Assembly (NCBI RefSeq): GCF_002160765.1 | Contig: NZ_NFLF01000005.1 | Location: 62,001 to 126,000, forward strand | Length of the DNA: 64,000 nucleotides | Reading direction: 5' to 3' | Source of the DNA: Lachnoclostridium sp. An138 | Lineage (GTDB): Bacteria; Bacillota; Clostridia; Lachnospirales; Lachnospiraceae | Shown here: positions 8,555 to 17,141 of the stretch, piece by piece | How positions within the stretch are numbered: the stretch's first letter is position 1 | Layout: each line of letters opens with the position of its first letter | Position numbers and translations under genes: made by a program | The notes under the pieces: model-generated | Told to the model about the DNA's origin: nothing | Seen by the model: the letters and a program-made list of their open reading frames with translations, nothing else | The model's database searches: none

Positions 8555-8583
8555 TTGACTTTCGCGAATCACAGAGCTAAAAT
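8555..8583 (+). promoter_or_regulatory. Promoter of the dipeptide epimerase gene
   Basis: TTGACT (8555-8560), 17 bp, TAAAAT (8578-8583), 24 bp before the ATG. The preceding 30 bp are very AT-rich. Confidence 0.65.
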
Positions 8584-8607
8584 TTAAGAAGAAAAGGAGG
8601 GCACAGC

Positions 8608-9669
8608 ATGCAGATTACAGATATTCAGTTTGAAAAAGTATCCTTCAGTTTTGAACAGCCCATGAAAGTGGCCTTTGCGGAGATCAAAGATATAGAGACT
8701 CTTCTGGTGAAAATCGATACAGACGAAGGGCTGTCTGGCTTCGGGGAAGCCGCTCCCCTGCCCTTTGTAACCGGCGACAATCTGGATTCCGCCTGGGCTG
8801 TAGGCAGAGAGCTGCGCAAAGCTCTTCTGGGATGCGATCCGGCAGCCATCGGCGGCATTCACCGCAGAATGGACAGTCTTTACAACGGCTGCGGAGCTAT
8901 CAAGTGCGCCATTGACATGGCCTGCTACGATATCGCCGCAAAGGCCGCGGGAATGCCCCTGTACCGGTATCTGGGCGGAGAGTCCGGACATGTGCATTCC
9001 GATGTAACCATCGGCATCGATACTCCTGACGCAATGGCTGCAAAGGCCCTGGAATGGATAGAGAAAGGATTTACGATTCTGAAAATCAAACTGGGAGAAG
9101 ACATAGAAACAGATCTGGCCCGTATGCAGGCCGTGCGGAAAGCGGCCGGTCCCTCCATTGCCCTGCGGATAGACGCCAATCAGGGCTGGACTGTCAAGGA
9201 CTCCCTTCGAGTCATTCCGGAGCTGGAAAAACTGAATGTGGGCCTGATTGAACAGCCTGTCGCCGCCTGGAATTACGAGGGACTGCGGGAAATCAGGCAG
9301 GCCGTCCGTCTTCCCATCGCGGCAGATGAGAGCTGCCATACTCCTGTGGACGCCGCAAGACTGGCTTCCATGCAGGCAGTGGATTTCATCAACATAAAAC
9401 TTATGAAATGCGGCGGTATCTACAATGCCATAAAAATAAACGCGGTAGCAGAATCCTTTGGAGTCAGCTGCATGATCGGCTGCATGGGAGAAAGCGCTCT
9501 GGCCAATGTGGCAGGCATGCATGTGGCCGCTGCCCTGGACAATATCAAAGAGGTGGATCTGGATGCCGTATACATTCTGTCCGACAAAAAAGCCCACGGA
9601 GGTTTTGAACATAAAGGAGGACGCGCAGTCCTTACAGACACCCCCGGTATCGGCGTGACAATTGACTGA
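8608..9669 (+). CDS. Dipeptide epimerase (L-Ala-D/L-Glu epimerase-like), enolase superfamily
   Basis: A 353-residue muconate-cycloisomerase-type barrel. The catalytic set is complete: KIK (K159, K161), metal ligands D189 (RIDANQGW), E215 (LIEQPV) and D240 (ADES), and K264 (NIKLMKCGG). A late D317-x-D319 pair (EVDLDA) matches the motif that binds the dipeptide ammonium group in Ala-Glu epimerases. It probably epimerises L-Ala-D-Glu or a related dipeptide from murein turnover. AAGGAGG precedes the ATG. It is monocistronic with its own promoter; no murein peptide transporter or peptidase adjoins it, so the exact dipeptide is open. Confidence 0.85.
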   Translation: MQITDIQFEKVSFSFEQPMKVAFAEIKDIETLLVKIDTDEGLSGFGEAAPLPFVTGDNLDSAWAVGRELRKALLGCDPAAIGGIHRRMDSLYNGCGAIKCAIDMACYDIAAKAAGMPLYRYLGGESGHVHSDVTIGIDTPDAMAAKALEWIEKGFTILKIKLGEDIETDLARMQAVRKAAGPSIALRIDANQGWTVKDSLRVIPELEKLNVGLIEQPVAAWNYEGLREIRQAVRLPIAADESCHTPVDAARLASMQAVDFINIKLMKCGGIYNAIKINAVAESFGVSCMIGCMGESALANVAGMHVAAALDNIKEVDLDAVYILSDKKAHGGFEHKGGRAVLTDTPGIGVTID

Positions 9670-9779
9670 GACCTGTTCCGGCTTGTTTGCCGTGGCAATT
9701 GGCTGAGAATCGCTCCGGGCTGAACAGCGCTCCAGCCCCGCTGCAGCAGGACACCGGATTTCCGATACCGGGCTGCAAT

Positions 9780-10349
9780 CTAAGGGCGGACCGTGCTTAC
9801 AAACATCCCCGGACTCAGGCAGCAGATGCCCCGGGCCGGCTCTTCTCCCGGATTGTAAAGATTATGAGGCGCGTTCCCGGGAATGCGGATGCTGTCTCCC
9901 GTCTCCAGCCGGTATGCAGTCTCTCCCACCAGCACCTCCAGCACACCGGAGGTAAGATACAGGCATTCTTCCGCGTCATGGGACACCCGTTCCTCACTTC
10001 CAAACCGCCCGGAAGGAAGGAAAAAGGTCATCATCAGAAAATCCGGACCCTCGGACGCCGATTCCGAAGGAGGCGTCAGCACCTCATATACTACGCTGGA
10101 ATCCGAGAAGGAAATCTGATGCCTGTGACTTGCGGATACCAGAGAGGCATCCGGGCTCTCTTCATTTAGAAGCGTAAAGATCGGAACTTCGAGAGCCGAC
10201 GCTATCTTCCGCAGCGTCGCCAGGGACGGCTCTGTCAGCCCCCGTTCCAGCTGAGACAGATACCCGGCAGTTGTCGTCGTTTTTCTTGCCAGCTCCTGCA
10301 GGGTTAGACCCTTTTTCAGGCGGTACCGGCGGATTTTGGAACCGATCAC
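9780..10349 (-). CDS. XRE-type regulator with C-terminal cupin domain
   Basis: A 189-residue protein. Residues 1-60 form a lambda-repressor-like helix-turn-helix (LTLQELARKTTTTAGYLSQLERG). Residues 110-185 are a small cupin barrel (FGSEERVSHDAEECLYLTSGVLEVLVGE and DSIRIPGNAPHNLYNPGE) that probably senses a small ligand. It is the second gene of a two-gene unit: its ATG overlaps the stop of the preceding paralogue by 4 nt (ATGA). The ligand and targets are unknown; the divergent serine hydrolase is the obvious candidate target. Confidence 0.85.
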   Translation of the reverse strand: MIGSKIRRYRLKKGLTLQELARKTTTTAGYLSQLERGLTEPSLATLRKIASALEVPIFTLLNEESPDASLVSASHRHQISFSDSSVVYEVLTPPSESASEGPDFLMMTFFLPSGRFGSEERVSHDAEECLYLTSGVLEVLVGETAYRLETGDSIRIPGNAPHNLYNPGEEPARGICCLSPGMFVSTVRP

Positions 10350-10915
10350 AGGCTGCTCCTTTCTGCCGTCACAGAGGGAAGGGCGGTACCGGAAAGAGCT
10401 GTCACCGCAGAACCGGGTTCACTTCCCTCACAGGCTGCTGTAAACGATACAAAAGGCTGCAGATAAAGGCTGTCTCCGGCCCTCATCAGATAATCCGTGT
10501 CTGGCAGCTGAATCCGGACAGCCCCCTTTCGCAGATAGATACAGGCCTGCTCCGGCATTCCGCCGCTGCGAAGAACGATGCCAGGCGCCAGCCGTGTCTC
10601 AACCAGCGTGATGTGGGCGTCTCCCTTCAGATCCTCCGGCGTCAGAATCACCCAGGAAAAGCCGCTGTCCCCAAGACTCCCGCTCTTCCGCTCGGACGCC
10701 CGGATAATCGACGGCTCCGGAAATGGTTCCTCAAAAAAGGCTGTGACCGGACGGCCAAATACCTTTGCAAGCTTTCTTAAAACAGAGAGAGACGGCTCTT
10801 CTCCATTGGTTTCCAGCAGAGAAAGATAACTGTCAGTCACTCCGGCCTGTTCCGCAAGCTGACGCAGGGTAAGTTCCTGCTCCAGACGGAAACGCCGAAT
10901 GATATCTCCTGTCAT
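10346..10915 (-). CDS. XRE-type regulator with C-terminal cupin-like domain, paralogue of the next gene
   Basis: Also 189 residues, with an N-terminal helix-turn-helix (LTLRQLAEQAGVTDSYLSLLET) and a C-terminal region resembling the cupin of its neighbour (LMRAGDSLYLQPFVSFTAACEG). The cupin part is more degenerate: the His-containing first motif is absent (VLRSGGMPEQACIYLRKGAVRI). Identical length and order of domains suggest a tandem duplication. It is transcribed from a promoter just upstream, divergent from the serine hydrolase gene at 11123. Confidence 0.82.
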   Translation of the reverse strand: MTGDIIRRFRLEQELTLRQLAEQAGVTDSYLSLLETNGEEPSLSVLRKLAKVFGRPVTAFFEEPFPEPSIIRASERKSGSLGDSGFSWVILTPEDLKGDAHITLVETRLAPGIVLRSGGMPEQACIYLRKGAVRIQLPDTDYLMRAGDSLYLQPFVSFTAACEGSEPGSAVTALSGTALPSVTAERSSL

Positions 10916-10949
10916 GTTGATACCTCCGATCCTCTGTCATAACAGTTTT

Positions 10950-10979
10950 ATTTTACAAAATCCGGCATCCTGTTGTCAA
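10950..10979 (-). promoter_or_regulatory. Promoter of the tandem XRE-cupin regulators
   Basis: On the minus strand TTGACA (10974-10979), 18 bp, TAAAAT (10950-10955). The start point would be about 30 nt before the ATG at 10915. Confidence 0.65.
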
Positions 10980-11122
10980 CCGACGGCACCCGGGAGCCTG
11001 ATCCTATATTTATGCAACCTGTCAATTCTTTCAGCTGTCTGCTGCGGCTGAAAGCCCAATACCTGCGCGGCAGAACGGCATTCGTCCCTCTCCGCCGCAG
11101 AAAAAGAAAGAGGAGGCACTGT

Positions 11123-12565
11123 ATGGAAACCTTATTACATGAACTGGATGGCATTCTTGAAGAACTGCTGAAGCAGTGGAATGTGGCCGGCATGAGCGTC
11201 GCGCTGGTCAAAGACGGCCGGCTGCTTGACGCCAGGGGCTATGGAAAACGGGATCTGGAAAAGGATCTCCCCATGACCGGCAGCACCATGATGCCCATCG
11301 GCTCCATCACCAAATCCTTCACGGCCCTGGCCCTTGGAATGCTGGCTGATGAAGGAAAACTGGACTGGGACAAACCTGTGCGCACCTATATCCCCTGGTT
11401 AAAGCTCATGGACCCGGTTACAGCCGAACGTGTAACTGTCCGGGATCTGCTCTGCCACCGGACCGGAATCCCCCGCTATGACCTGCAGGTGGCATTCTGC
11501 GCTCTGGAAGACAGGAAAGCCCAGATAGAAACCTTCCAGTATCTGCAGCCAAGCGCCGATTTTCGAACGGTGCTGCAGTATTCCAATCAGATGGTAACCA
11601 TCGCCGGTTATCTGGTGGAGGTCTTGTCCGGACAGAGCTGGGAATCCTTTGTAAAAGAACGGATTTTTGATAAGCTTGGCATGGAACGCACTGATTTTGA
11701 GATGGCTTCCCTTGCAAAATACGACGACACTTCCAAAGGCTATGTATTCACCGGCACAGGCCAGGCAGAATCCGGATACATGCATCTGGGCGCACTGGCC
11801 CCCGCCGGCGGCATTGTCTCCTGCGCCTCCGACATGGCCAGATACGCCCTGTTCCAGCTTGGCGACGGCACATGGGAAGGCACGCGCCTGATTTCCAGAG
11901 AAAACCTGAATATGATGCACACGCGCCAGATGATCGGAAGTCCGTATTTCTGGTCTTTTGAAGAGCTTCAGTCTGCTGATTACGGGCTCTGCTGGTTTAC
12001 TGATATCTACCGTGGAAAGAAAATGGTCAGCCACGGAGGCAACACCAACGGATTTTCCTCACAGCTTACCCTGCTTCCGGAATCCGGCTTCGGCCTGGTG
12101 GCCTTAAGCAACGCCACCTCCTCCTTCTCAGTCAATGTCCTTTCCAATCTTCTCTCCGACAAGGTGCTCGGTGTCCGGGAAATTCCCGACTGGAATGCCC
12201 GGTATCAGGAGATCTTCACCGGTATGATGAATGGCGCTCTGGAAGGCATGAAGCAGCGCGCAGAAGCCAGAATTCCGGATACCTCTCCCTCACATCCTCT
12301 CAGCGAATACTGCGGCTCCTTCAGCAATCCCGGCTTTGGAAGTTTCTCCATTGAAGAAAAGGATGGAGCGCTGACAGGAAAATGGAATGGTTTTGACGCT
12401 CTTTTCACCCATTATCATTATGACTGCTATGACATGACGCTTCCCTTTATGAACGCAGTGCTTCCTGTGCGTTTTGAATCCGGCGCTGACGGACACATTC
12501 ATTCCCTTTCTGTTCCAGTGGAACCCACACCCGGCATCGACCCGGTGGTCTTCATCAAAAACTGA
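11123..12565 (+). CDS. Serine hydrolase, beta-lactamase/penicillin-binding-protein-like, cytoplasmic
   Basis: A 480-residue serine hydrolase of the class C beta-lactamase fold. Visible motifs are S61-I-T-K64 (nucleophile and general base), Y153-S-N155, and HGGNTNG near residue 300 in place of KTG. A C-terminal domain of about 100 residues, beginning near SEYCGSF, is the lipocalin-like tail seen in many esterase/peptidase members. There is no signal peptide. An in-frame ATG 150 nt upstream is rejected because GAGGAGG lies 7 nt before 11123 and the family starts here. Substrate is not deducible: D-amino peptides and esters are both plausible. It is divergent from two regulators. Confidence 0.8.
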   Translation: METLLHELDGILEELLKQWNVAGMSVALVKDGRLLDARGYGKRDLEKDLPMTGSTMMPIGSITKSFTALALGMLADEGKLDWDKPVRTYIPWLKLMDPVTAERVTVRDLLCHRTGIPRYDLQVAFCALEDRKAQIETFQYLQPSADFRTVLQYSNQMVTIAGYLVEVLSGQSWESFVKERIFDKLGMERTDFEMASLAKYDDTSKGYVFTGTGQAESGYMHLGALAPAGGIVSCASDMARYALFQLGDGTWEGTRLISRENLNMMHTRQMIGSPYFWSFEELQSADYGLCWFTDIYRGKKMVSHGGNTNGFSSQLTLLPESGFGLVALSNATSSFSVNVLSNLLSDKVLGVREIPDWNARYQEIFTGMMNGALEGMKQRAEARIPDTSPSHPLSEYCGSFSNPGFGSFSIEEKDGALTGKWNGFDALFTHYHYDCYDMTLPFMNAVLPVRFESGADGHIHSLSVPVEPTPGIDPVVFIKN

Positions 12566-12575
12566 ATCCGCACAA

Positions 12576-12602
12576 GGGGCAGCGCATTCTCTGCGCTGCC
12601 CC
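12576..12602. terminator. Convergent hairpin between serine hydrolase and UDG genes
   Basis: A perfect 11-bp stem, GGGGCAGCGCA with TGCGCTGCCCC, loop of 5 nt, between two convergent genes. The following tracts are not T-rich on either strand, so termination efficiency is uncertain. Confidence 0.55.
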
Positions 12603-12616
12603 GTTAACATTCTTAA

Positions 12617-13174
12617 TTACAAACCCAGTTCCCGGAGTTTTTCACGAATTCTCTGGAAATCCCGCTTTCCGTCCTCCATTTTGGAAGGATCACGGAGCAA
12701 TGCTGACGGATGATACGTCGCCGTCATAAAGCATCCTTTCCGTTCTACCCAGGTCCCATGCTGTCTGGTAATCCGGTATCCCGGATCGATCAGTCTCTGG
12801 GCAGCCACCCGGCCCAGGCACACAATAATCCGGGGCTTCATCAGGTAGGTCTCGTATTTGAGATAAGGCATGCAGGCTTCCTTTTCCTGCTCCAGCGGGT
12901 CCCGGTTGCCCGGCGGGTGGCATTTCAGGATATTGGTGATATAGATATCCTCCCGCCGGATTTCCACAGAAGCAAGAAGCTCATCCAGGACCTTTCCGGC
13001 CGGTCCCACAAAGGGCAGGCCGGCCAGATCCTCCTGTCCGCCCGGCGCCTCCGCCACCAGCATCAGCTTCCCCTTATGATCGCCCCGCCCCATCACCGGA
13101 TGCTTCCTGGTCCGGCAGAGAGGACAGGCTGCGCAGCTGTTCACATGCTCTTCGATTTCTTCCCATGTGTACAT
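12617..13174 (-). CDS. Family 4 (4Fe-4S) uracil-DNA glycosylase
   Basis: A 185-residue base-excision repair enzyme that removes uracil from DNA. Four cysteines at 14, 17, 85 and 101 match the iron-sulfur ligands of thermophilic family 4 enzymes. The active-site motif is AEAPGGQED (usual GEAPG), followed by FVGPAG, the NILKCHPPGNRDP segment, and the C-terminal HPSALLR that inserts into DNA. The frame starts with MYTWEEIEEHV behind AGGAG. It is convergent with the serine hydrolase and 42 nt downstream of the broken lipoprotein gene. Confidence 0.9.
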   Translation of the reverse strand: MYTWEEIEEHVNSCAACPLCRTRKHPVMGRGDHKGKLMLVAEAPGGQEDLAGLPFVGPAGKVLDELLASVEIRREDIYITNILKCHPPGNRDPLEQEKEACMPYLKYETYLMKPRIIVCLGRVAAQRLIDPGYRITRQHGTWVERKGCFMTATYHPSALLRDPSKMEDGKRDFQRIREKLRELGL

Positions 13175-13216
13175 ATATGTATCTCCTGTATTTCTGTTTC
13201 TTATATGCAGACGGGT

Positions 13217-13716
13217 TTATTCTCCTGTCCGCGCCTGCGGCATCGTCCATTTATCAGAAGGCACCAGTTCTGCCGTCTCCCAGATCACATCCAGTCCCTC
13301 CCGCATTTTTTCTTCTGCCTCTGCATTTTCGTAAAACGCGATTCCCGTTACTGTGTACAGATAATCATCATCCGCCCAGTAAATATCCATATAAAGAGTC
13401 GAATCTTCTCCTGTTCCTTTCAGCCGCAGTACCGGACCCAGCCTTCCGGCAGTTCAAAGGCCAGCCATCTGGCGGAATTCGCCCGTTCCAGATATTCCTG
13501 GTATTCCTCGTCTGTCATGGTCTGCCCCGATTCATTTTCCCTTGTATCCGGAAAATCTTCATCCGCAGACTCTTCCGCCGCTTCCGCTCCATCCGAAACT
13601 GATGCTTCCTCCTGCACTTCCTCTTCTGTGACTGTCGGTTCTTCTTTCTTTTCCCCGCACGCTGAAAGCATCATGACCGCCGACAGGACAGCCCACAGCC
13701 TGAAATATCTTCTCAT
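13217..13716 (-). pseudogene. Small lipoprotein gene with an internal frameshift
   Basis: The first 98 codons encode a lipoprotein: signal peptide MRRYFRLWAVLSAVMMLSAC with an LSAC lipobox, an acidic linker, then ELPEGWVRYCG and stop. The sequence continues as good coding sequence one frame over: LRLKGTGEDSTLYMDIYWAD, then DDYLYTVTGIAFYENAEAEE, ending at a TAA at 13217-13219. Restoring one G in the GGG run at 13437-13439 (TGGGTCC) would join the two into one protein of about 166 residues reading EGWGPVLRLKG. Either a real mutation or a sequencing error. The function of the secreted domain is unknown. Confidence 0.75.
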
Positions 13717-13843
13717 CCTTCATCCCCCCTGTATTTTGGTCTGAACTGCTTCTTTACCTATCCTTATTATCTCTTAAAATTCAAGTCCTTACAAGCTCTA
13801 ATTCCCGGGGACTGTGATCTCACTCCCCAATACGCCTGCGCGG

Positions 13844-13899
13844 AAAAAAACACCACGGAACAGGATTTTGGAACAGATCCTGCTTCCGTGGTGTTTTTT
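13844..13899. terminator. Strong bidirectional terminator after spoVT
   Basis: AAAAAACACCACGGAACAGGAT pairs with ATCCTGCTTCCGTGGTGTTTTTT with one bulged base, giving A-tract and T-tract on both sides of a stem of over 15 bp. It lies 2 nt past the spoVT stop. The space 13717-13843 holds no gene. Confidence 0.85.
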
Positions 13900-13901
13900 C
13901 C

Positions 13902-14450
13902 TCATTGCTCCATCTGCCGTCCGAGAAAATTGGCTGCGGCCAGAGCCAGTTTCTGCTCCACCTCTCCCATTCTCGCTTTCGGGTCCCGGCTGAACAGTGC
14001 CACCGCTCCAATCGCGTCTCCTTCGCAGATAATCGGGCAGATCGTTTCGGCAAAGCAGTCCTCCAGCTCCTCTTCCACCAGACGCACATATTTCCTGTCT
14101 CCCGCAGCTGCCTGAATATTCTCCCGTTCCTGGATGATATCCTCCAGCTCCTGGCTGACGGCCTTTCCCATGTAATCCTTTTTCGCTCCGCCCGCAGCCG
14201 CGATGACCGCGTCACGATCCGTAATGCAGACCATAAGCCCCGACACCTGTGCCAGACTCTCTGCATACTGCTTCGCAAAGGTTCCCAGCTCTCCGATGGG
14301 GGAGTATTTTTTTAAGATAATTTCCCCCTCCCGGTCTGTGAAGATCTCCAGCGGATCTCCTTCCCGGATACGGAGCGTTCTGCGGATTTCCTTGGGGATC
14401 ACGACACGGCCGAGGTCGTCGATTCTCCTGACTATTCCTGTAGCTTTCAT
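13902..14450 (-). CDS. spoVT: Stage V sporulation protein T, AbrB-type regulator with GAF domain
   Basis: A 182-residue regulator active in the forespore. Residues 1-50 are the AbrB swapped-hairpin DNA-binding domain (MKATGIVRRIDDLGRVVIPK, then EIRRTLRIREGDPLEIF). Residues 60-180 form a GAF-like sensor (SGLMVCITDRDAVIAAAGG, AVALFSRDPKARMGEVE). The in-frame ATG 15 nt upstream overlaps GGAGGA, which is the ribosome binding site of the chosen Met, so the start is 14450. Its presence implies endospore formation. It has its own strong terminator. Confidence 0.92.
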   Translation of the reverse strand: MKATGIVRRIDDLGRVVIPKEIRRTLRIREGDPLEIFTDREGEIILKKYSPIGELGTFAKQYAESLAQVSGLMVCITDRDAVIAAAGGAKKDYMGKAVSQELEDIIQERENIQAAAGDRKYVRLVEEELEDCFAETICPIICEGDAIGAVALFSRDPKARMGEVEQKLALAAANFLGRQMEQ

Positions 14451-14567
14451 AAAATATTCCTCCATTTACAGTGCTTTTTCAACTCTGGAAATAGTATTCT
14501 GTAAATGGTGGATTTTTATACGCCATGAAAATTATGGATGGTTTCCAAAAGTTTATTCCTGCAGTCT

Positions 14568-14583
14568 CCATATATGTTATACT
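14568..14583 (+). promoter_or_regulatory. Extended -10 promoter before the membrane protein gene
   Basis: TGTTATACT carries an extended -10 (TG at 14575-14576, TATACT at 14578-14583). No clear -35 is seen. It lies downstream of an earlier in-frame ATG (14525), which supports the later start at 14624. Confidence 0.45.
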
Positions 14584-14623
14584 GTATTTCAAGATAAATA
14601 TCACATCTAAAGAGGTCCATCCC

Positions 14624-15520
14624 ATGCTCATCTTCCTGACCGGTTTTCTCTTCTCCGGGCTGGCCGCTTTCGCGGCCAGCCGCCTGGCAGAGCCAAAACA
14701 GAATCTTCTGCTGAATATTCTCGCCATCCTGCTCCCGCTCTCCGAGATCTGGAAGCAGCTTTTGCTGACCGCCGGAAACGGCGGCTCTTACCTCTGGTGG
14801 TATTTCCCTTTCCAGCTCTGCAGCATGCCGCTCTATCTGCTGCCCCTGCGGCAGCTTCTTCTGGCCGGACAGAGCCGCTGCAGGACTGCACAGAAAACCA
14901 AAGCCCCCAAAGGTATCTGCAGCGCAGTTCCGGACAGCGGCTCCAGGAAACCTCGGGTGTGTGTCTTCATGAGCCGGACCCTCACAGACTTCCTTGCGGA
15001 CTTCAGCCTGCTGGCAGGGATTTTTGCTTTTGCAGACCAGACCGGCATGCATTACAGCCTCTCTGTCCTGACTCTGCACAGCTATCTCTGGCATTTCATC
15101 ATGATCTTTCTGGGGCTTTTCCTGCACCTTTCAGGCAGCTCCCCAAAATCTGCGGTGAACAAATCGCCGGCGGACAAGCCTGCGGTAAAGTCTGAACTCC
15201 TGGCAAAGCCTGCTTCCTTTTCCTTCAGGAAATCTCTGAAAAGCTTTCTGCCTCCTGCCCTTCTTTTTCTCCTGCTGGCAGGAATCGCGGAGCTTCTGAA
15301 CTGTCTGCTCCATACCAGAGGCTCCATCGATATGTTTTACATCAGCCCCTGGGAACCGTCTACCCAGGTGATTCTGCGCAGCGTCGCGGACCGTTTCGGA
15401 AGAGGAGCGGAGATTGTTCTTTATCTGTGCCTGATTTTCGCAGGCGCAGGGCTGATTCATGTGTGTTCCCGCTTCCTCTCCTGCCGTTTTTCCCGATTTT
15501 CTTCTTCCAGTACAGACTGA
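14624..15520 (+). CDS. Multi-pass membrane protein, YwaF-like
   Basis: A 298-residue integral membrane protein with about six hydrophobic segments. The segment SEIWKQLLLT followed by YLWWYFPFQLCSMPLYLLPL resembles the conserved loop of the YwaF/TMEM164-like family (charged helix, then a short FHLC-type motif). A basic, Lys/Pro-rich cytoplasmic loop lies near the middle. The start is set by AAAGAGG 9 nt upstream and by the promoter position. Function of the family is not established. The gene stands alone, divergent from spoVT and convergent with malQ. Confidence 0.6.
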   Translation: MLIFLTGFLFSGLAAFAASRLAEPKQNLLLNILAILLPLSEIWKQLLLTAGNGGSYLWWYFPFQLCSMPLYLLPLRQLLLAGQSRCRTAQKTKAPKGICSAVPDSGSRKPRVCVFMSRTLTDFLADFSLLAGIFAFADQTGMHYSLSVLTLHSYLWHFIMIFLGLFLHLSGSSPKSAVNKSPADKPAVKSELLAKPASFSFRKSLKSFLPPALLFLLLAGIAELLNCLLHTRGSIDMFYISPWEPSTQVILRSVADRFGRGAEIVLYLCLIFAGAGLIHVCSRFLSCRFSRFSSSSTD

Positions 15521-15540
15521 AATCTGCATACACACAAAAG

Positions 15541-15599
15541 GAGACCGCCATTTTCCGGCAAACGGCAGGTTCTTTCCTGCGCCGCAAAATGACAGTCTC
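15541..15599. terminator. Long imperfect hairpin between convergent genes
   Basis: GAGAC (15541-15545) pairs with GTCTC (15595-15599), CATTTT with AAAATG, and GGCAGG with CCTGC inside, with several mismatches. Position between two convergent genes suggests a bidirectional terminator, although the T-tracts are weak. Confidence 0.4.
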
Positions 15600-15653
15600 T
15601 CAATGGCCTTCTTTCAATGGCAGTCTCTAATGAACAGTTACCTGTTTCTTCCT

Positions 15654-17135
15654 TTACAATCTCTCGTACAGCTCCATCTCATGGCGCAGCTTCGCGGCCA
15701 GTTCCTCCGTAAAGCTTCCGGGCAGAGCCCTCCACTGCCAGTTGCTGCCTACCGTGGACGGCGTATTCATCCGCGCCTCGCTTCCCAGTCCCAGCAGGTC
15801 CTGGGCCTGAACGATGGCCAAATCCGCGACGCTTCCCCAGAGAGCCCTCATCATTCCCCAGTGATAGCCTTCCTCTCTCGACAGCCGCAGATACTCTGCC
15901 GCGCGTCTTAAATCCTCCTGTCCGACAGAGGCAGCCCAGCCAAGGATCGTATCATTGTCGTGAGTTCCTGTGTAGGCTACGCAGTGGCGGATAAAATTAT
16001 GCGGCAGATATTCCGAACCGCTTCCATCCCTGCTGTCAAAGGCGAATTCCATCACCTTCATGCCTGGGAAGCCGCTGTCCGCCAGAAGCTTCCGTACCGA
16101 ATCTGTCAGATAGCCCAGGTCCTCCGCGATGATGGGCTGCCTGCCGATCTTTTCTTCCACCGCCCGGAACAGCTCGATGCCCGGCCCTTCTCTCCAGCGG
16201 CCTTCCCTGGCGTCCTTTCTCCCATAGGGAATGGCGTAGTAAGAATCAAAGCCCCGGAAATGATCGATCCGCACCACATCGTAGACCCGGCAGAGATAGC
16301 CGATCCGGTCCGCCCACCAGGAATAGCCGTCCCCGGCCATATACTCCCAGTCAAAGAGTGGATTTCCCCAGAGCTGTCCGTCTGCGGAAAAACCGTCTGG
16401 CGGGCATCCCGATACTTCCCGGGGCACCTTATTTTCGTCCAGCTGGAACAGTTCCGGGTGCGCCCATACGTCTACGCTGTCCAGAGACACATAGATAGGC
16501 AGATCTCCGATAATGCGGATACCCCGCTCATTTACATAGCTTCGCAGCGCTTTCCACTGCTCAAAGAACAGATACTGGCAGATTTTCCAGAACTCTATCT
16601 GCTCCGCATAGCGCGCGCACGCCTCTTCCAGCGCCTGTTCTTCCCGGTTCCGGAGCGCAGACTCCCAGTCAAACCAGGGCGCTCCGCTGTGGGCGTCCTT
16701 CAGGGCCATAAAGCAGGCGTAATCGTCCAGCCACCGGGCATTTTCCCGGCAGAAAGTCTCATAATCTCCGGGGGGATTCTCCCGGAAACGCTCTGCCGCC
16801 TTTTCAAGCACCGGATAGCGTTTTTCATAGAGCACGCCGTAATTGATTCTGTCCGGCCCGCACTCCCAGTCTATGTTCTCATACTCTTCCCGCCTCAGAT
16901 ATCCCTGTCTTTCCAGCTCATCCAGATCGATAAAATACGGGTTGCCGGCATAGGTGGAAAAGGACTGGTACGGAGAATCCCCGTAGCTGGTGGGGCAGAC
17001 CGGAAGCAGCTGCCAGCAGGTCTGCCCGGCCTGCTGCAGAAAATCAGCAAACCGCCGGGCAGGCTCCCCCATGCTTCCGATTCCGTGAGGAGACGGAAGG
17101 GAGGAAAGATGCATCAGTATTCCACTGCTTCTCAA
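15654..17135 (-). CDS. malQ: 4-alpha-glucanotransferase (amylomaltase)
   Basis: A 493-residue GH77 enzyme that transfers alpha-1,4-glucan segments between maltodextrins and releases glucose. Hallmarks are RSSGILMHLSSLPSPHGIGS, the DSPYQSFSTYAGNPYFIDL loop, the nucleophile segment VVRIDHFRGFDSYYAIP, the acid/base IIAEDLGYLT and YTGTHDNDTILGW. Length is typical. It is the last gene of the maltodextrin operon, 6 nt after the HPr-like gene. It processes imported maltodextrins in the cytoplasm. Confidence 0.96.
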   Translation of the reverse strand: MRSSGILMHLSSLPSPHGIGSMGEPARRFADFLQQAGQTCWQLLPVCPTSYGDSPYQSFSTYAGNPYFIDLDELERQGYLRREEYENIDWECGPDRINYGVLYEKRYPVLEKAAERFRENPPGDYETFCRENARWLDDYACFMALKDAHSGAPWFDWESALRNREEQALEEACARYAEQIEFWKICQYLFFEQWKALRSYVNERGIRIIGDLPIYVSLDSVDVWAHPELFQLDENKVPREVSGCPPDGFSADGQLWGNPLFDWEYMAGDGYSWWADRIGYLCRVYDVVRIDHFRGFDSYYAIPYGRKDAREGRWREGPGIELFRAVEEKIGRQPIIAEDLGYLTDSVRKLLADSGFPGMKVMEFAFDSRDGSGSEYLPHNFIRHCVAYTGTHDNDTILGWAASVGQEDLRRAAEYLRLSREEGYHWGMMRALWGSVADLAIVQAQDLLGLGSEARMNTPSTVGSNWQWRALPGSFTEELAAKLRHEMELYERL

Positions 17136-17141
17136 ATAAAA

